Assembly (NCBI GenBank): GCA_030377865.1
Contig: JAUCGA010000040.1
Span: 13,178 to 45,192, forward strand
Direction of reading: 5' to 3'
Length of the DNA stretch: 32,015 bases
Source: Anaerolineales bacterium HSG25
Lineage (GTDB): Bacteria > Chloroflexota > Anaerolineae > 4572-78 > J111
This document shows positions 24,074-31,488 of the stretch, piece by piece. The notes below the pieces were generated by a model. It did no database searches, had not been told where the DNA came from, and worked only from the letters and a program-made list of their open reading frames with translations. Positions within the stretch are counted from its first letter, which is position 1; each line of letters starts with the position of its first letter. Both the position numbers and the translations under genes were made by a program.

Positions 24074-24199
24074 ATGAAAAATCAGATTGAGCAAGCAGAA
24101 TGGGTATTCATCAATCATTCTACTCGTCGATTTATAGCGTTTTATTACCTGCTAACTCGTTTATTGCGGAAATATCTTACTCAAGCAGATCAGTGTTAG
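24074..24199 (+). pseudogene. Possible small ORF cut by a family F insertion
   Basis: A 41-codon frame (MKNQIEQAEWVFINHSTRRF...) ends in a TAG whose last base is the first base of the family F element at 24199. Removing the element and one TTA copy lets the frame continue in phase into YALFDSFFEKMWWSAGK near 24300-24350, where a truncated family H copy begins. The start has no Shine-Dalgarno and the product is not recognised, so this may be chance. Confidence 0.3.
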
Positions 24200-24294
24200 G
24201 CAGACGGAAGAAATAAAACATCCCAATTGAGGAGTCAGCACCCGCGGCACGACGCGTGCCTACTCCACGGGACAATTATTTTTTTCCTCGTGCC
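24199..24294. mobile_element. Family F element copy 2 (3-bp TSD TTA)
   Basis: This 96-bp element has ends GGCAGACGGAAGAAATAAAA and TTTTTTTCCTCGTGCC, flanked by TTA at 24196-24198 and 24295-24297. It is the inverted counterpart of the copy at 14432-14532, with the same AATTGAGGAGT / GACAATTA internal text. Confidence 0.87.
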
Positions 24295-24347
24295 TTACGC
24301 CCTATTCGACAGTTTTTTTGAGAAAATGTGGTGGTCAGCAGGAAAGG

Positions 24348-24520
24348 GCTGTTCAGTTTTTAATTTATATGGGCATAATCGTGACCTTAGCCCGCAGGAT
24401 ACGGTATCTCCAAGTAAATGGGCGAGGCAAGGGCGGAGAGAACATGGTCGCACGTTCCAAGATCAAACCGCCCTGCCGTCGCCCCTACCATGCCTCGAAA
24501 TTTGTAAAGGTCTTTCCGCC
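24348..24520. repeat. Truncated family H copy and G/C-rich inverted repeat
   Basis: Positions 24348-24390 match the left 43 bp of the family H element at 4235, without its right end. Positions 24420-24500 hold GGCGAGGCAAGGGCGG and its inverted partner CCGCCCTGCCGTCGCCCC, a common dispersed palindrome type. No convincing gene lies in 24013-24551. Confidence 0.6.
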
Positions 24521-24551
24521 CAAAATGAACCATGCCTTAATTAACAATGTA

Positions 24552-25187
24552 TTAGTCACCTTTATGATATGGTTCGTAGCGCGTTCGGCGATAGGCGGTA
24601 ATTTTTTTACGGATGGGTGGTACTCGAATCGCCAACAACGTCAAAATAATACCCCCATAAATCAGTGCCTCTGGATCGAGGGCCAATTTGCGAGACAGTA
24701 GAAAATGAAGCACAGCCAAGATACTAATCAGGTAGACCAGTTGATGCAGACGTTTCCAGTTTTTACCGAGCCGACGCATCGACCAGCGATTCGAGGTCAG
24801 AGCCAGCGGGGTCATGAGAGCCAAGGCCAAAAAACCAACCAAGGCAAACTGTTTCTCAAAGGTAGCCTCCCAAACCAACCCTGCATCAAAGCCATAATCG
24901 AGACCGATAAAGATCAAAAAATGAAGTGCGGCGTACATAAAGGTATACATGCCCAATGGTTTTCGGAGCGGTATCACCTGCCGCCAACCAAAAATGATGT
25001 TGAGTGGCGTACAGGCTAAAGAAAGTACCAGTAGCCGTATGGCTGTTTCACCGGTGATGTGGGTCATTTTTTGAATTGGATTGACCGATAGATTACCCGA
25101 TGCGGTATCGATAATCAAAAAAGATAACGGCAGTAAAGCCAGTGTATGAACTGTTACCCATAGCCAGTTTTTTTTGAACCAGTTCAT
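24552..25187 (-). CDS. msrQ: MsrQ, heme-binding membrane subunit of MsrPQ
   Basis: This 211-aa protein has about six hydrophobic segments and belongs to the ferric-reductase-like YedZ/MsrQ family. It passes electrons from the respiratory chain or flavin reductase to MsrP for repair of methionine sulfoxide outside the cytoplasm. Recognisable features are HITGETAIRLLVLSLACTP in two parts, PLGMYTFMYAALHFL with a heme-ligand-type His, and WKRLHQLVYLISILAVLHFLL with two further His (about 145 and 158). Length is normal. It lies 166 bp downstream of msrP with a family G repeat in the gap, so co-transcription through that palindrome is likely but not certain. Confidence 0.92.
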   Translation of the reverse strand: MNWFKKNWLWVTVHTLALLPLSFLIIDTASGNLSVNPIQKMTHITGETAIRLLVLSLACTPLNIIFGWRQVIPLRKPLGMYTFMYAALHFLIFIGLDYGFDAGLVWEATFEKQFALVGFLALALMTPLALTSNRWSMRRLGKNWKRLHQLVYLISILAVLHFLLSRKLALDPEALIYGGIILTLLAIRVPPIRKKITAYRRTRYEPYHKGD

Positions 25188-25229
25188 AGGTTATATTGGC
25201 TACCAACTTAAGGTGCGACAAAACACATC

Positions 25230-25307
25230 GGAATAAATCCCGATGCTGATAGCCAAAGCAGGCTAAAGCCAGCTAAATAGGCCGCTTTTAGCGTGGGGAT
25301 TTATTCC
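25230..25307. mobile_element. Family G palindromic element copy 2
   Basis: GGAATAAATCCC (25230-25241) and GGGATTTATTCC (25296-25307) are perfect 12-bp inverted ends around AAAGCAGGCTAAAGCC text. No clear target duplication was found. It sits between msrP and msrQ. Confidence 0.65.
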
Positions 25308-25353
25308 CACGTTATCTGTTTCACCTTATGTTTATAGCCGGTTATATTCTCTC

Positions 25354-26418
25354 CTAAAAATTAGTCGTTAAGCTCATGCCATCATACAGATGAGCCACTT
25401 GATCAGCATACCCGTTAAACGGTAGGGTTGAGCGTCGCCCCCATTCTCCAATGCGTCGTTCGTTTGATTGTGACCACCGCGGGTGTGGTACATCGGGGTT
25501 AACATTGGCGTAGAATCCATACTCACGGGGGGCGGCGGCTATCCATAACGAGATGGGCATGGTATCCACCAGTTCAATTCGCACAATCGACTTAATACAC
25601 TTAAAACCGTATTTCCAAGGCACAACGAGCCGTATTGGCGCGCCATTTTGGGGCAGATGCCGTTTGCCGTATAATCCGGTTGAAAGAATCGTTAAATCGT
25701 GCATGGCCTCATCAAGCCGTAAGCCCTCAACATAAGGCCATTCGTACCAGTCACTATTTTGACCGAGCATCTGCTCAGGATCGTAGAGCGTCTCGAAACG
25801 GACAAATTTGGCATTTGACATGGGATCGACTTTTTTAAGCAAGGCTGACAAGGGAAAGCCCAACCACGGAATCACCATCGACCAAGCCTCAACACAGCGG
25901 AGTCGATAGACTCGTTCTTCCTGTTCAAACAGAGTCCACAACTCGTCCAAGCTAAAGGTACGGGGATTGTTGACGAGTCCGCCCACCTCAACGCTCCACG
26001 GGTCGGTTTGGAAATCCTTAGAAACCCGCGCCACCCCCTCTTTGTCAGTTGTAAACTCGTAAAAATTGTTATAGTTAGTCATCTCATGATAACTGTTGAG
26101 TGGGTCGCCCAACTCATCAGCCTCAACACTGGCAAACGGCTCGGCGGGTTCATTGTAGGTATGGGTTGCTTCTTCAACCACCTCAGCCACGGTCTCTGCC
26201 GAGGTGGTAGTAGCCGCGGTGGCAGTTGGTCGAGGCGTTGGTGTGGCCGCGGCCTTTTTCTCACCCGCAGGCGCGATGCCGGGAGCGTCGGCGGTGTCAC
26301 TGCTACTGCATCCACTAATGATAGCTCCGGCGGTCAATGCACCGACACCGGTCATAAATTTACGGCGCGAGATATAAATATGCTCTGGCGTAATTTCTGA
26401 TGAACGTATTTTTGTCAT
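25354..26418 (-). CDS. msrP: MsrP, molybdopterin protein-methionine-sulfoxide reductase
   Basis: This 354-aa catalytic subunit reduces methionine sulfoxide in exported proteins. The N-terminus has a twin-arginine motif SRRKFM (Arg18, Arg19) and a lipobox-like ISGC with Cys37, so it is predicted to be folded with its cofactor, exported by Tat and lipid-anchored. An Ala/Thr/Pro-rich tether (about 55-95) follows. The sulfite-oxidase-fold domain begins with the [15 protein letters not shown] text typical of MsrP and has the molybdenum-ligand Cys175 in RLRCVEAWS, with [12 protein letters not shown] near the C-terminus. Escherichia coli MsrP is soluble in the periplasm; an anchored form would suit a cell without an outer membrane (inference). 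A 20-bp inverted repeat lies in its leader. Confidence 0.93.
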   Translation of the reverse strand: MTKIRSSEITPEHIYISRRKFMTGVGALTAGAIISGCSSSDTADAPGIAPAGEKKAAATPTPRPTATAATTTSAETVAEVVEEATHTYNEPAEPFASVEADELGDPLNSYHEMTNYNNFYEFTTDKEGVARVSKDFQTDPWSVEVGGLVNNPRTFSLDELWTLFEQEERVYRLRCVEAWSMVIPWLGFPLSALLKKVDPMSNAKFVRFETLYDPEQMLGQNSDWYEWPYVEGLRLDEAMHDLTILSTGLYGKRHLPQNGAPIRLVVPWKYGFKCIKSIVRIELVDTMPISLWIAAAPREYGFYANVNPDVPHPRWSQSNERRIGEWGRRSTLPFNGYADQVAHLYDGMSLTTNF

Positions 26419-26432
26419 GGTCTGTTTTGTGG

Positions 26433-26492
26433 TACTGTTGACGTTCTAACTGGAACGTGAGGTGTGACGTATCAGTTAGAACGTCAACAGTA
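26433..26492. promoter_or_regulatory. Perfect 20-bp inverted repeat between msrP and the B3/B4 gene
   Basis: TACTGTTGACGTTCTAACTG (26433-26452) is exactly inverted at 26473-26492, with a 20-bp spacer. It lies 15 bp upstream of msrP on the minus strand and 79 bp before the divergent gene. It may be a paired operator, a leader stem, or the remnant of an element; no target duplication was seen. Confidence 0.55.
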
Positions 26493-26570
26493 TTTTTATT
26501 ATTTGCTTGGTAAAACGGCCTAAAACGGTATTGTACTCATAAAAAAACAGTCAAATCAGGAGAAATAACC

Positions 26571-27260
26571 ATGTATTTTCAACATTCAGCCCAAATAAGG
26601 GCACAGTTTCCGCAACTGTCGGCGGGAGTTCTGGCTCTAACCGACATCCAGCCCGACGTAACGGTTGAGTTAAACCTTTATTTTCAACAGGCCAGAGACC
26701 GTCTCCAGCAGTACGGCGCAGAGTCGAAGATGCCGTCAGTTTCGGCCTGGCGACGAGCATACAGTCAAATGGGCTTCAAACCAACCAAATATCGCTCTGC
26801 GGCGGAGGCGTTACTGCGTCGCTTCAAAAAGGAGGACAACCTACCTCGCCTGCATCCCTTGGTCGATCTGTGTAACGCGATTTCGTTGGCTTATGCCTTG
26901 CCGGTAGCGGTGTATGACTTGGACCATGTCGGTTCTTTTTTGGAGGTGCGCCATGCCAGCGGCACCGAAGAACATCTGGCCTTTAACGGCTCCATTGAGC
27001 ATCCCGCGCCCAATGAGGTGATTTTTGCCGATGGCAGTAACCATGCCCATGCTCGACGCTGGACATTTCGGCAAAGTCGGCAATCGACCATTCGACCCGA
27101 AAGTAGCCAGATTCTGATTGTCAGTGAGGGACTGCATGAAACCGCCACCACCGATGTTGAGGCGCTCATCAATACCATTGCCAAGGCAGTTGGTGAACAC
27201 TGGTCGCCCCCAATCAAACAGGCCATGCTGACCGCGGAAGCGCCTCGGGTTGAGCTTTAG
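26571..27260 (+). CDS. B3/B4 (PheT-like) tRNA-binding domain protein
   Basis: This 229-aa protein resembles the stand-alone B3/B4 domain found in the beta subunit of phenylalanyl-tRNA synthetase, where it edits mischarged tRNA. Diagnostic text is PSVSAWRRAYSQMGFKPTKY followed by a basic helix, LPRLHPLVDLCNAISL and LPVAVYDLD. Solo versions are widespread and may edit or bind amino-acid derivatives; the substrate is unknown. GGAGAAATAACC places a good Shine-Dalgarno before the ATG. It is divergent from msrP. Confidence 0.85.
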   Translation: MYFQHSAQIRAQFPQLSAGVLALTDIQPDVTVELNLYFQQARDRLQQYGAESKMPSVSAWRRAYSQMGFKPTKYRSAAEALLRRFKKEDNLPRLHPLVDLCNAISLAYALPVAVYDLDHVGSFLEVRHASGTEEHLAFNGSIEHPAPNEVIFADGSNHAHARRWTFRQSRQSTIRPESSQILIVSEGLHETATTDVEALINTIAKAVGEHWSPPIKQAMLTAEAPRVEL

Positions 27261-27300
27261 GTTTGGACTTGTTATCCGACAACATTTTTTATTTAGCGCA

Positions 27301-27333
27301 CACCTCCGAGGAAAACTACATACCTCGGAGGTG
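27301..27333. terminator. Hairpin after the B3/B4 gene
   Basis: CACCTCCGAGG (27301-27311) and CCTCGGAGGTG (27323-27333) form a perfect 11-bp stem with an 11-nt loop. No T-tract follows, so termination is uncertain. Confidence 0.45.
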
Positions 27334-27404
27334 ATAAGCCTGCAAAATACCCGTTTCTGTGACAAGGTCACGCACTTCGCAACAAACGAAAACCTCGCAT
27401 GTTA

Positions 27405-27453
27405 CTGAATCGCTGAATCGCAGAATCGCAGAATCGCCCGAATCGCCCGAATC
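27405..27453. repeat. Short tandem repeat of GAATCGC units
   Basis: Four 8-bp and two 9-bp units (TGAATCGC, AGAATCGC, CCGAATCGC) lie just beyond the DUF1116 stop. They probably arose by slippage. Confidence 0.7.
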
Positions 27454-27456
27454 ATC

Positions 27457-28698
27457 CTAAATCCCATACTTCTCGGCGTAGGCAATCAGCGCCTGCTCAA
27501 AACAGGCCATGGGCGGACGTACCAGCCCGGCCCCAATCTGACCGACTCCGGCCTCTTTGTGGGCGATGCCGGTATTCACTCGCGGGGTGATGCCGGTTTC
27601 CACCACTTTGCGGATGTCGATGCCGGTGGGCGTGCCTCTAAAATCAAGCTGGGGCATGGTGAAATATTTATGCTCGGTGTAGTTAATCTCGTACATCTCC
27701 ATCGTGGTGTTGAGCGCATCTTTGGGCGTACCGCTGACAAAGGTGACAATCGCCGGAGCGGTAGCCATAGCAAAACCGCCAATCCCAATTGTCTCGGTGA
27801 TGGTGCTGTCGCCGATGTCGCCACTCGCATCATCTGCCGTAAAGTTGGGGAAATACAATCCCTGCGGCGTACCAACGGGGGCGGTGAACCACTGGTCGCC
27901 CAAGCCACTGACCCGAATTCCGAAGTCGGTTCCGTTGCGAGCCATAGTCGAAACAATGGTACTGCCTTCGATACCATGCGCCGCATCAGCCATAGCTTTG
28001 CAGGCGGCCATGACTGGATTCAACACGCTCAGGGCGTTGTCACCAATCGCCTGTAACACATCACCGGCCACACTGGAATCGCTACAGGTGCGAGCCACAT
28101 GCGGAGCCAACGCCTTGAGGTACAGAATCGAGCCAGCTTTGTTACGGTTGTGCCCCTCATCGCCCATATGGAGCGCTTCGGCCAGTAGCGCTTTAATGTC
28201 GATGCCACCACTGGCCTCGATAGCCGCTTTTAAGACCGGAGCCATCGTCTCGGTCATCCACGTCAAACGGTTGATGACCTCTTCGCTATACGCGCCGTAA
28301 CGCAACACTTTGCCATACCCTTCGTTTAGGTTGGAGTAGGCCAGTCCGCCGTAGGTCTTATCCTCGACGATGTAGACCGCCATTGAGGCGGAGGTGACTC
28401 CAGCCATCGGCCCGACGGCGTTGTGATGGTGGCATGGCTCTAGCTCGATCTCGCCCGATTCGACCAGTTGTTGCGCCTCGGCCTCACTGCTGGCTTTGCC
28501 TTCCAAAATCAACGCGCCGGTGATTGCACCTCGCATGGGGCCAGAAGCACGTTCCCATGTAATCGGCGCACCAGCATGGAGCAGGAGATTGTCTCGCATG
28601 CCGGGAATCACATCCCGCGCCGTGCCAATTCCGACCAGCACAGGTCGGGCTTCCATCATTCGTTCGACTGCTTGTTGGTTTGCTTGTTCGATGTTCAT
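27457..28698 (-). CDS. DUF1116 protein (YlbE/AllG homologue)
   Basis: This 413-aa protein matches the DUF1116 family: RPVLVGIGTARDVIPGM near the start, EPCHHHNAVGPMAGVTS, GLAYSNLNEGYGKVLRYG, GDEGHNRNKAGS and the NGTDFGIRVSGLGDQWFTAP region described in parts. In Escherichia coli the homologue AllG (YlbE) works with AllF (FdrA) and AllH (YlbF) as oxamate carbamoyltransferase in anaerobic allantoin breakdown. Here the FdrA-like gene is directly upstream on the same strand, but no AllH-like or carbamate kinase gene is in the window. The gap to FdrA (126 bp) contains short tandem repeats. The ATG has no strong Shine-Dalgarno. Confidence 0.85.
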   Translation of the reverse strand: MNIEQANQQAVERMMEARPVLVGIGTARDVIPGMRDNLLLHAGAPITWERASGPMRGAITGALILEGKASSEAEAQQLVESGEIELEPCHHHNAVGPMAGVTSASMAVYIVEDKTYGGLAYSNLNEGYGKVLRYGAYSEEVINRLTWMTETMAPVLKAAIEASGGIDIKALLAEALHMGDEGHNRNKAGSILYLKALAPHVARTCSDSSVAGDVLQAIGDNALSVLNPVMAACKAMADAAHGIEGSTIVSTMARNGTDFGIRVSGLGDQWFTAPVGTPQGLYFPNFTADDASGDIGDSTITETIGIGGFAMATAPAIVTFVSGTPKDALNTTMEMYEINYTEHKYFTMPQLDFRGTPTGIDIRKVVETGITPRVNTGIAHKEAGVGQIGAGLVRPPMACFEQALIAYAEKYGI

Positions 28699-28701
28699 AG
28701 T

Positions 28702-28775
28702 TTCGTGTTGCGTGATACGTATTGCGTGATACGTATTGCGTGATACGGCAGAGTATTACGCATCACGTATCACAT
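28702..28775. repeat. 14-bp tandem repeat with an inverted tail
   Basis: TTGCGTGATACGTA recurs at 28708, 28722 and 28736 (the last diverging at its end). It is followed by the inverted phrase TTACGCATCACGTATCAC. The repeat lies in the leader of the DUF1116 gene. Confidence 0.7.
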
Positions 28776-28824
28776 GATTGATGTCGTTTATTTATCCTGC
28801 AAAATGCTAATTAATGTATGCCAG

Positions 28825-30549
28825 TTACTTCTTCTTCATCCGAGCCAAAATATCCATCAGCTTCTGATTTCCACCCGCCGGAGGTCGCCAGTTGACATGG
28901 ATAACCTGCGCTTCCTGCGTCTGCAAACTGGCGGTGAATGATTCGAGGCCGACATTGATGGCGGCTAACGGTTGGTCGAGCATCTCCAACGAGACCGGAG
29001 CTAGTCCACTGGTCGGGTTGAGGCCTTGCAGTTTTTGCCCCACGTAGCGCACCGCGGTCTCGTTGTTGGTTTCGACATAGGCACCCGCTTGTTGCAACAT
29101 CTCTATCTGAGCAGACATGTCTTGAGGGTCTTCGTTGGTGCCACAAACCAGAGCGACAATCTTTAAGTTACGTCCCGCCTCGTCAGCCTGAGCCAAGGCC
29201 GCCCCAATTACCGGAGCTAGTTCGCTGACCGGGTCGGCATGTGCGCCATGCCCCAACACCACATCAAGCAAAATGACTGCCACTTCGGGATCATTGGCCT
29301 CCTGCTGGAGTCGTTGAATCCGCAGACTGTTATCCATCATGGGATGCAGTCGCCCCACGGTGAACTCATCCTCGCCCAAATCGACAATGGTGTGCTGTTG
29401 GCTGACCAGCGAGTCAGACAGTTTGTAGGCCCTGTCCAACGGGGCGTTGGAGTATACCAACGGTAGATACTCTTGTAAAATCAGTAAGGCTTCGTAAGCC
29501 AGCGTGCCCCCCGAAAATAAGCCTCGCAAATACCGAGCCTGACCATCCTTGCCGGTGGACGGTGCAGATTCAACAGGTTTGCCTCTCGATAAACCGGGCA
29601 TGGGTTGTTTCGCCAGCATGACCGCGAGTTCGGCGGCATGGTCAAGGGTGCGGGCAAACTGAATGCCATGAATCTCGGCGGGTGGTTGATAACCGATAAA
29701 GTTGACCACCACCGGCTTGCCTGATGAGCGGGCCAACCGCAACAAGCTATCAGCCACGCCCTTGGCTGGTGGCTTAGAAATAAGGACGATTACCTGCGTG
29801 TTCGGGTCACGACTGAGCAGGTCTAAACTTTGCCGCGCCGTGATTGCTCCCATCTGCTCCGACAAATCTCGTCCGCCGGTGCCAAGGGCATGGGTGATGC
29901 CACTGCCAAGCTGATGAATCCGGGCTGTGACCTGTTGCAAGCCCGTACCCGATGCTCCGACCACTCCAATCGGGCCACGCCGGATTTGGTTGGCAAAGCC
30001 TAGCCCAACACCGTTGACGATAGCGGTACCACAGTCAGCGCCCATCACCAGCAACCCCTTTTCAGCGGCCTCATGTTTCAGGCTTAACTCATCTTCCGCC
30101 GAAACATTGTCACTATACAGGAACACATGTTTATCGAACCGGAGCGCCTCCCGTGCTACGCCAGCGGCATATCGGCCCGGCACCGAGATCAGCACCCAGT
30201 TCGCAGAGGGTAGCATCTTGGTCGCGGCCTCAATGCTTTGGGGCAGATAATCCATCTCTTCAATGACACTATGCCGTTTGGCTAACAGTTTGTCAATTTG
30301 GCTTAAGGCAGTGCTGACGGTCGCCTCATCTTGACCTTGCACCGCGATAATCAAATCGTCGGGCAAGGCCGATTTGGCCTCATCGGTCAGCAGATTGGTT
30401 TGGGTGAGCAGGGCTTTGTTGGCCTCAGTGCCCATCATCACCCCCACGTTTTCGATTCCGTCGAGGTCGGCTAATCCGGCTTGCAGTTGCATCAATATAA
30501 TGGAGTCGTAGTAGGCTCCACGGCGAATCTCTGTTTTGGTAATTGGCAT
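28825..30549 (-). CDS. fdrA: FdrA/AllF-like acyl-CoA-synthetase-fold protein
   Basis: From ATG 30549 this is a 574-aa protein of the FdrA family, which has the fold of succinyl-CoA synthetase: an N-terminal small domain (EIRRGAYYDSIILMQL), a CoA-binding Rossmann-like region (PIGVVGASGTGLQQV, then THALGTGGRDLSEQMG), and a C-terminal ligase-like domain with VILLDVVLGHGAHADP. AllF of the oxamate carbamoyltransferase complex is the characterised homologue. The frame extends to 30624, but the added residues overlap nothing conserved and have their origin partly in the family B element, so the inner ATG is chosen. No clear Shine-Dalgarno is seen. It is probably co-transcribed with DUF1116. Confidence 0.85.
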   Translation of the reverse strand: MPITKTEIRRGAYYDSIILMQLQAGLADLDGIENVGVMMGTEANKALLTQTNLLTDEAKSALPDDLIIAVQGQDEATVSTALSQIDKLLAKRHSVIEEMDYLPQSIEAATKMLPSANWVLISVPGRYAAGVAREALRFDKHVFLYSDNVSAEDELSLKHEAAEKGLLVMGADCGTAIVNGVGLGFANQIRRGPIGVVGASGTGLQQVTARIHQLGSGITHALGTGGRDLSEQMGAITARQSLDLLSRDPNTQVIVLISKPPAKGVADSLLRLARSSGKPVVVNFIGYQPPAEIHGIQFARTLDHAAELAVMLAKQPMPGLSRGKPVESAPSTGKDGQARYLRGLFSGGTLAYEALLILQEYLPLVYSNAPLDRAYKLSDSLVSQQHTIVDLGEDEFTVGRLHPMMDNSLRIQRLQQEANDPEVAVILLDVVLGHGAHADPVSELAPVIGAALAQADEAGRNLKIVALVCGTNEDPQDMSAQIEMLQQAGAYVETNNETAVRYVGQKLQGLNPTSGLAPVSLEMLDQPLAAINVGLESFTASLQTQEAQVIHVNWRPPAGGNQKLMDILARMKKK

Positions 30550-30596
30550 GATAAGTATGACGCGTAGAGGAGTGCAAAGCTTGCTTTGCTTACAAA

Positions 30597-30733
30597 GACA
30601 GTTCCAACTTTTAAAACCTCCCAAAAGTCATTGGCTGAGACTTCGGCGTGAGCGCTCAGTCGAACGCTTGTCGAAGCCAGTTCCTTTCGACAGGCTCAGG
30701 GGACGGTGGAAGATTTATTTTTCTGGAACTGCC
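30597..30733. mobile_element. Family B element copy 4 (3-bp TSD AAA)
   Basis: This 137-bp element has ends GACAGTTCCAACTTTTAAAA and TTTATTTTTCTGGAACTGCC, flanked by AAA at 30594-30596 and 30734-30736. The core is the TTCGACAGGCTCAGG palindrome, as in copy 3 but inverted and longer. It lies just upstream of fdrA. The rest of 30550-30939 shows no gene. Confidence 0.87.
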
Positions 30734-30939
30734 AAAACAAGGCAAAGAAAATCCCGCATTCCTCGTTACTCTATAAAAAATAGGTACTAATCCAGTAGAT
30801 CAAATAAGCGACAAAAATAATCCGAACAACGATACTAAATATCAAGTAACATGGTACTTTTCTAACTCTCTCTGGAGAGTCTTTACTTTTCCTTGGTTGG
30901 TGGTGGCGTAATACAGTATCATGGATTTATCGTAAATTA

Positions 30940-31410
30940 TTATAATTTTCTACTAAAGGCTTCGGGTGAAGGCTCGATACCAAGATACTCTCTATATATC
31001 CTTTCTTTGTACTTATCTCCAATTTCATTTACAGCTTCAATAAATGCTGTATAGGTTCCGAAACCACCTATCTTCTCCCAAAATTCATCTCCTATCAATA
31101 CCGATTTATCTTCTTTCATATTAAACCATCTAGCAGGAAGACTCCAACCATAGTCCTTTCTTTCTCCGTATGGGTTGTAAGGTAGAGCATAATATGCATC
31201 ATTAATCTGTTCAGGCTCCATACAGTAAAGTTTCAAGAGTTTTTCCTTACTAACTTTTGTCTGGTCACTATTTGGTAGAGGTGTTTTGAGTTCAAAGGCA
31301 TATTTTGCACCTGTATTTGTATTTTTTGCAAAAACATCACAAATAACCGTTACAGGAATGTCTTCACCTTTACCATCTAGGATGTATTTCAATTCATGGT
31401 AGTCCTGCAT
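30940..31410 (-). pseudogene. TdeIII-like type II restriction endonuclease, C-terminal part
   Basis: This 156-codon frame carries the second half of a TdeIII-family endonuclease, including the likely PD-(D/E)xK site: Asp in VICDVF and Glu-x-Lys in FELKTPLPNSDQTK. Further family text is LPYNPYGERKDYGW and VLIGDEFWEKIGG. Its first seven residues (MQDYHEL) come from the inserted 91-bp element and its target duplication; native sequence starts at KYILDGKGE (31389). It is in the same frame as the N-terminal part upstream, separated by in-frame TAG and TGA codons inside the element. It could be translated from ATG 31410, but half an enzyme is unlikely to work alone. Confidence 0.78.
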
Positions 31411-31488
31411 AGGTAGTGGTCAGCTACCCGCAAGTTTAGAACTTGCGGGTAGCTAACGGATCCGTACCACTACTTCTGCACCACTACC
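31398..31488. mobile_element. Family E 91-bp element (8-bp TSD CAATTCAT) inside the TdeIII-like gene
   Basis: The ends are GGTAGTCCTGCA and TGCACCACTACC (10 of 12 matched when inverted), with inner copies GGTAGTGGT (31412-31420) and ACCACTAC (31466-31473). The hairpin at 31422-31454 has arms AGCTACCCGCAAGTT and AACTTGCGGGTAGCT with a 3-nt loop. CAATTCAT is repeated exactly at 31390-31397 and 31489-31496. Insert plus duplication is 99 bp, so the gene frame is kept but two stops are introduced. Confidence 0.93.

Noticed and set aside
24318-24701. 127-codon plus-strand frame
   Set aside because: It runs through a truncated repeat, a G/C-rich palindrome and the 3' end of msrQ in antisense, with no Shine-Dalgarno and no family likeness.
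27559-28300. Long plus-strand frames opposite the DUF1116 gene
   Set aside because: They are antisense shadows of a well-conserved protein in GC-richer codons.
30550-30624. Upstream extension of the FdrA protein
   Set aside because: The added 25 residues are partly encoded by the family B end and do not resemble the family; MPITKTEIRRGAYYDS is the natural start.
30536-30790. 84-codon plus-strand frame upstream of fdrA
   Set aside because: It is read almost entirely from the family B element and its palindrome.
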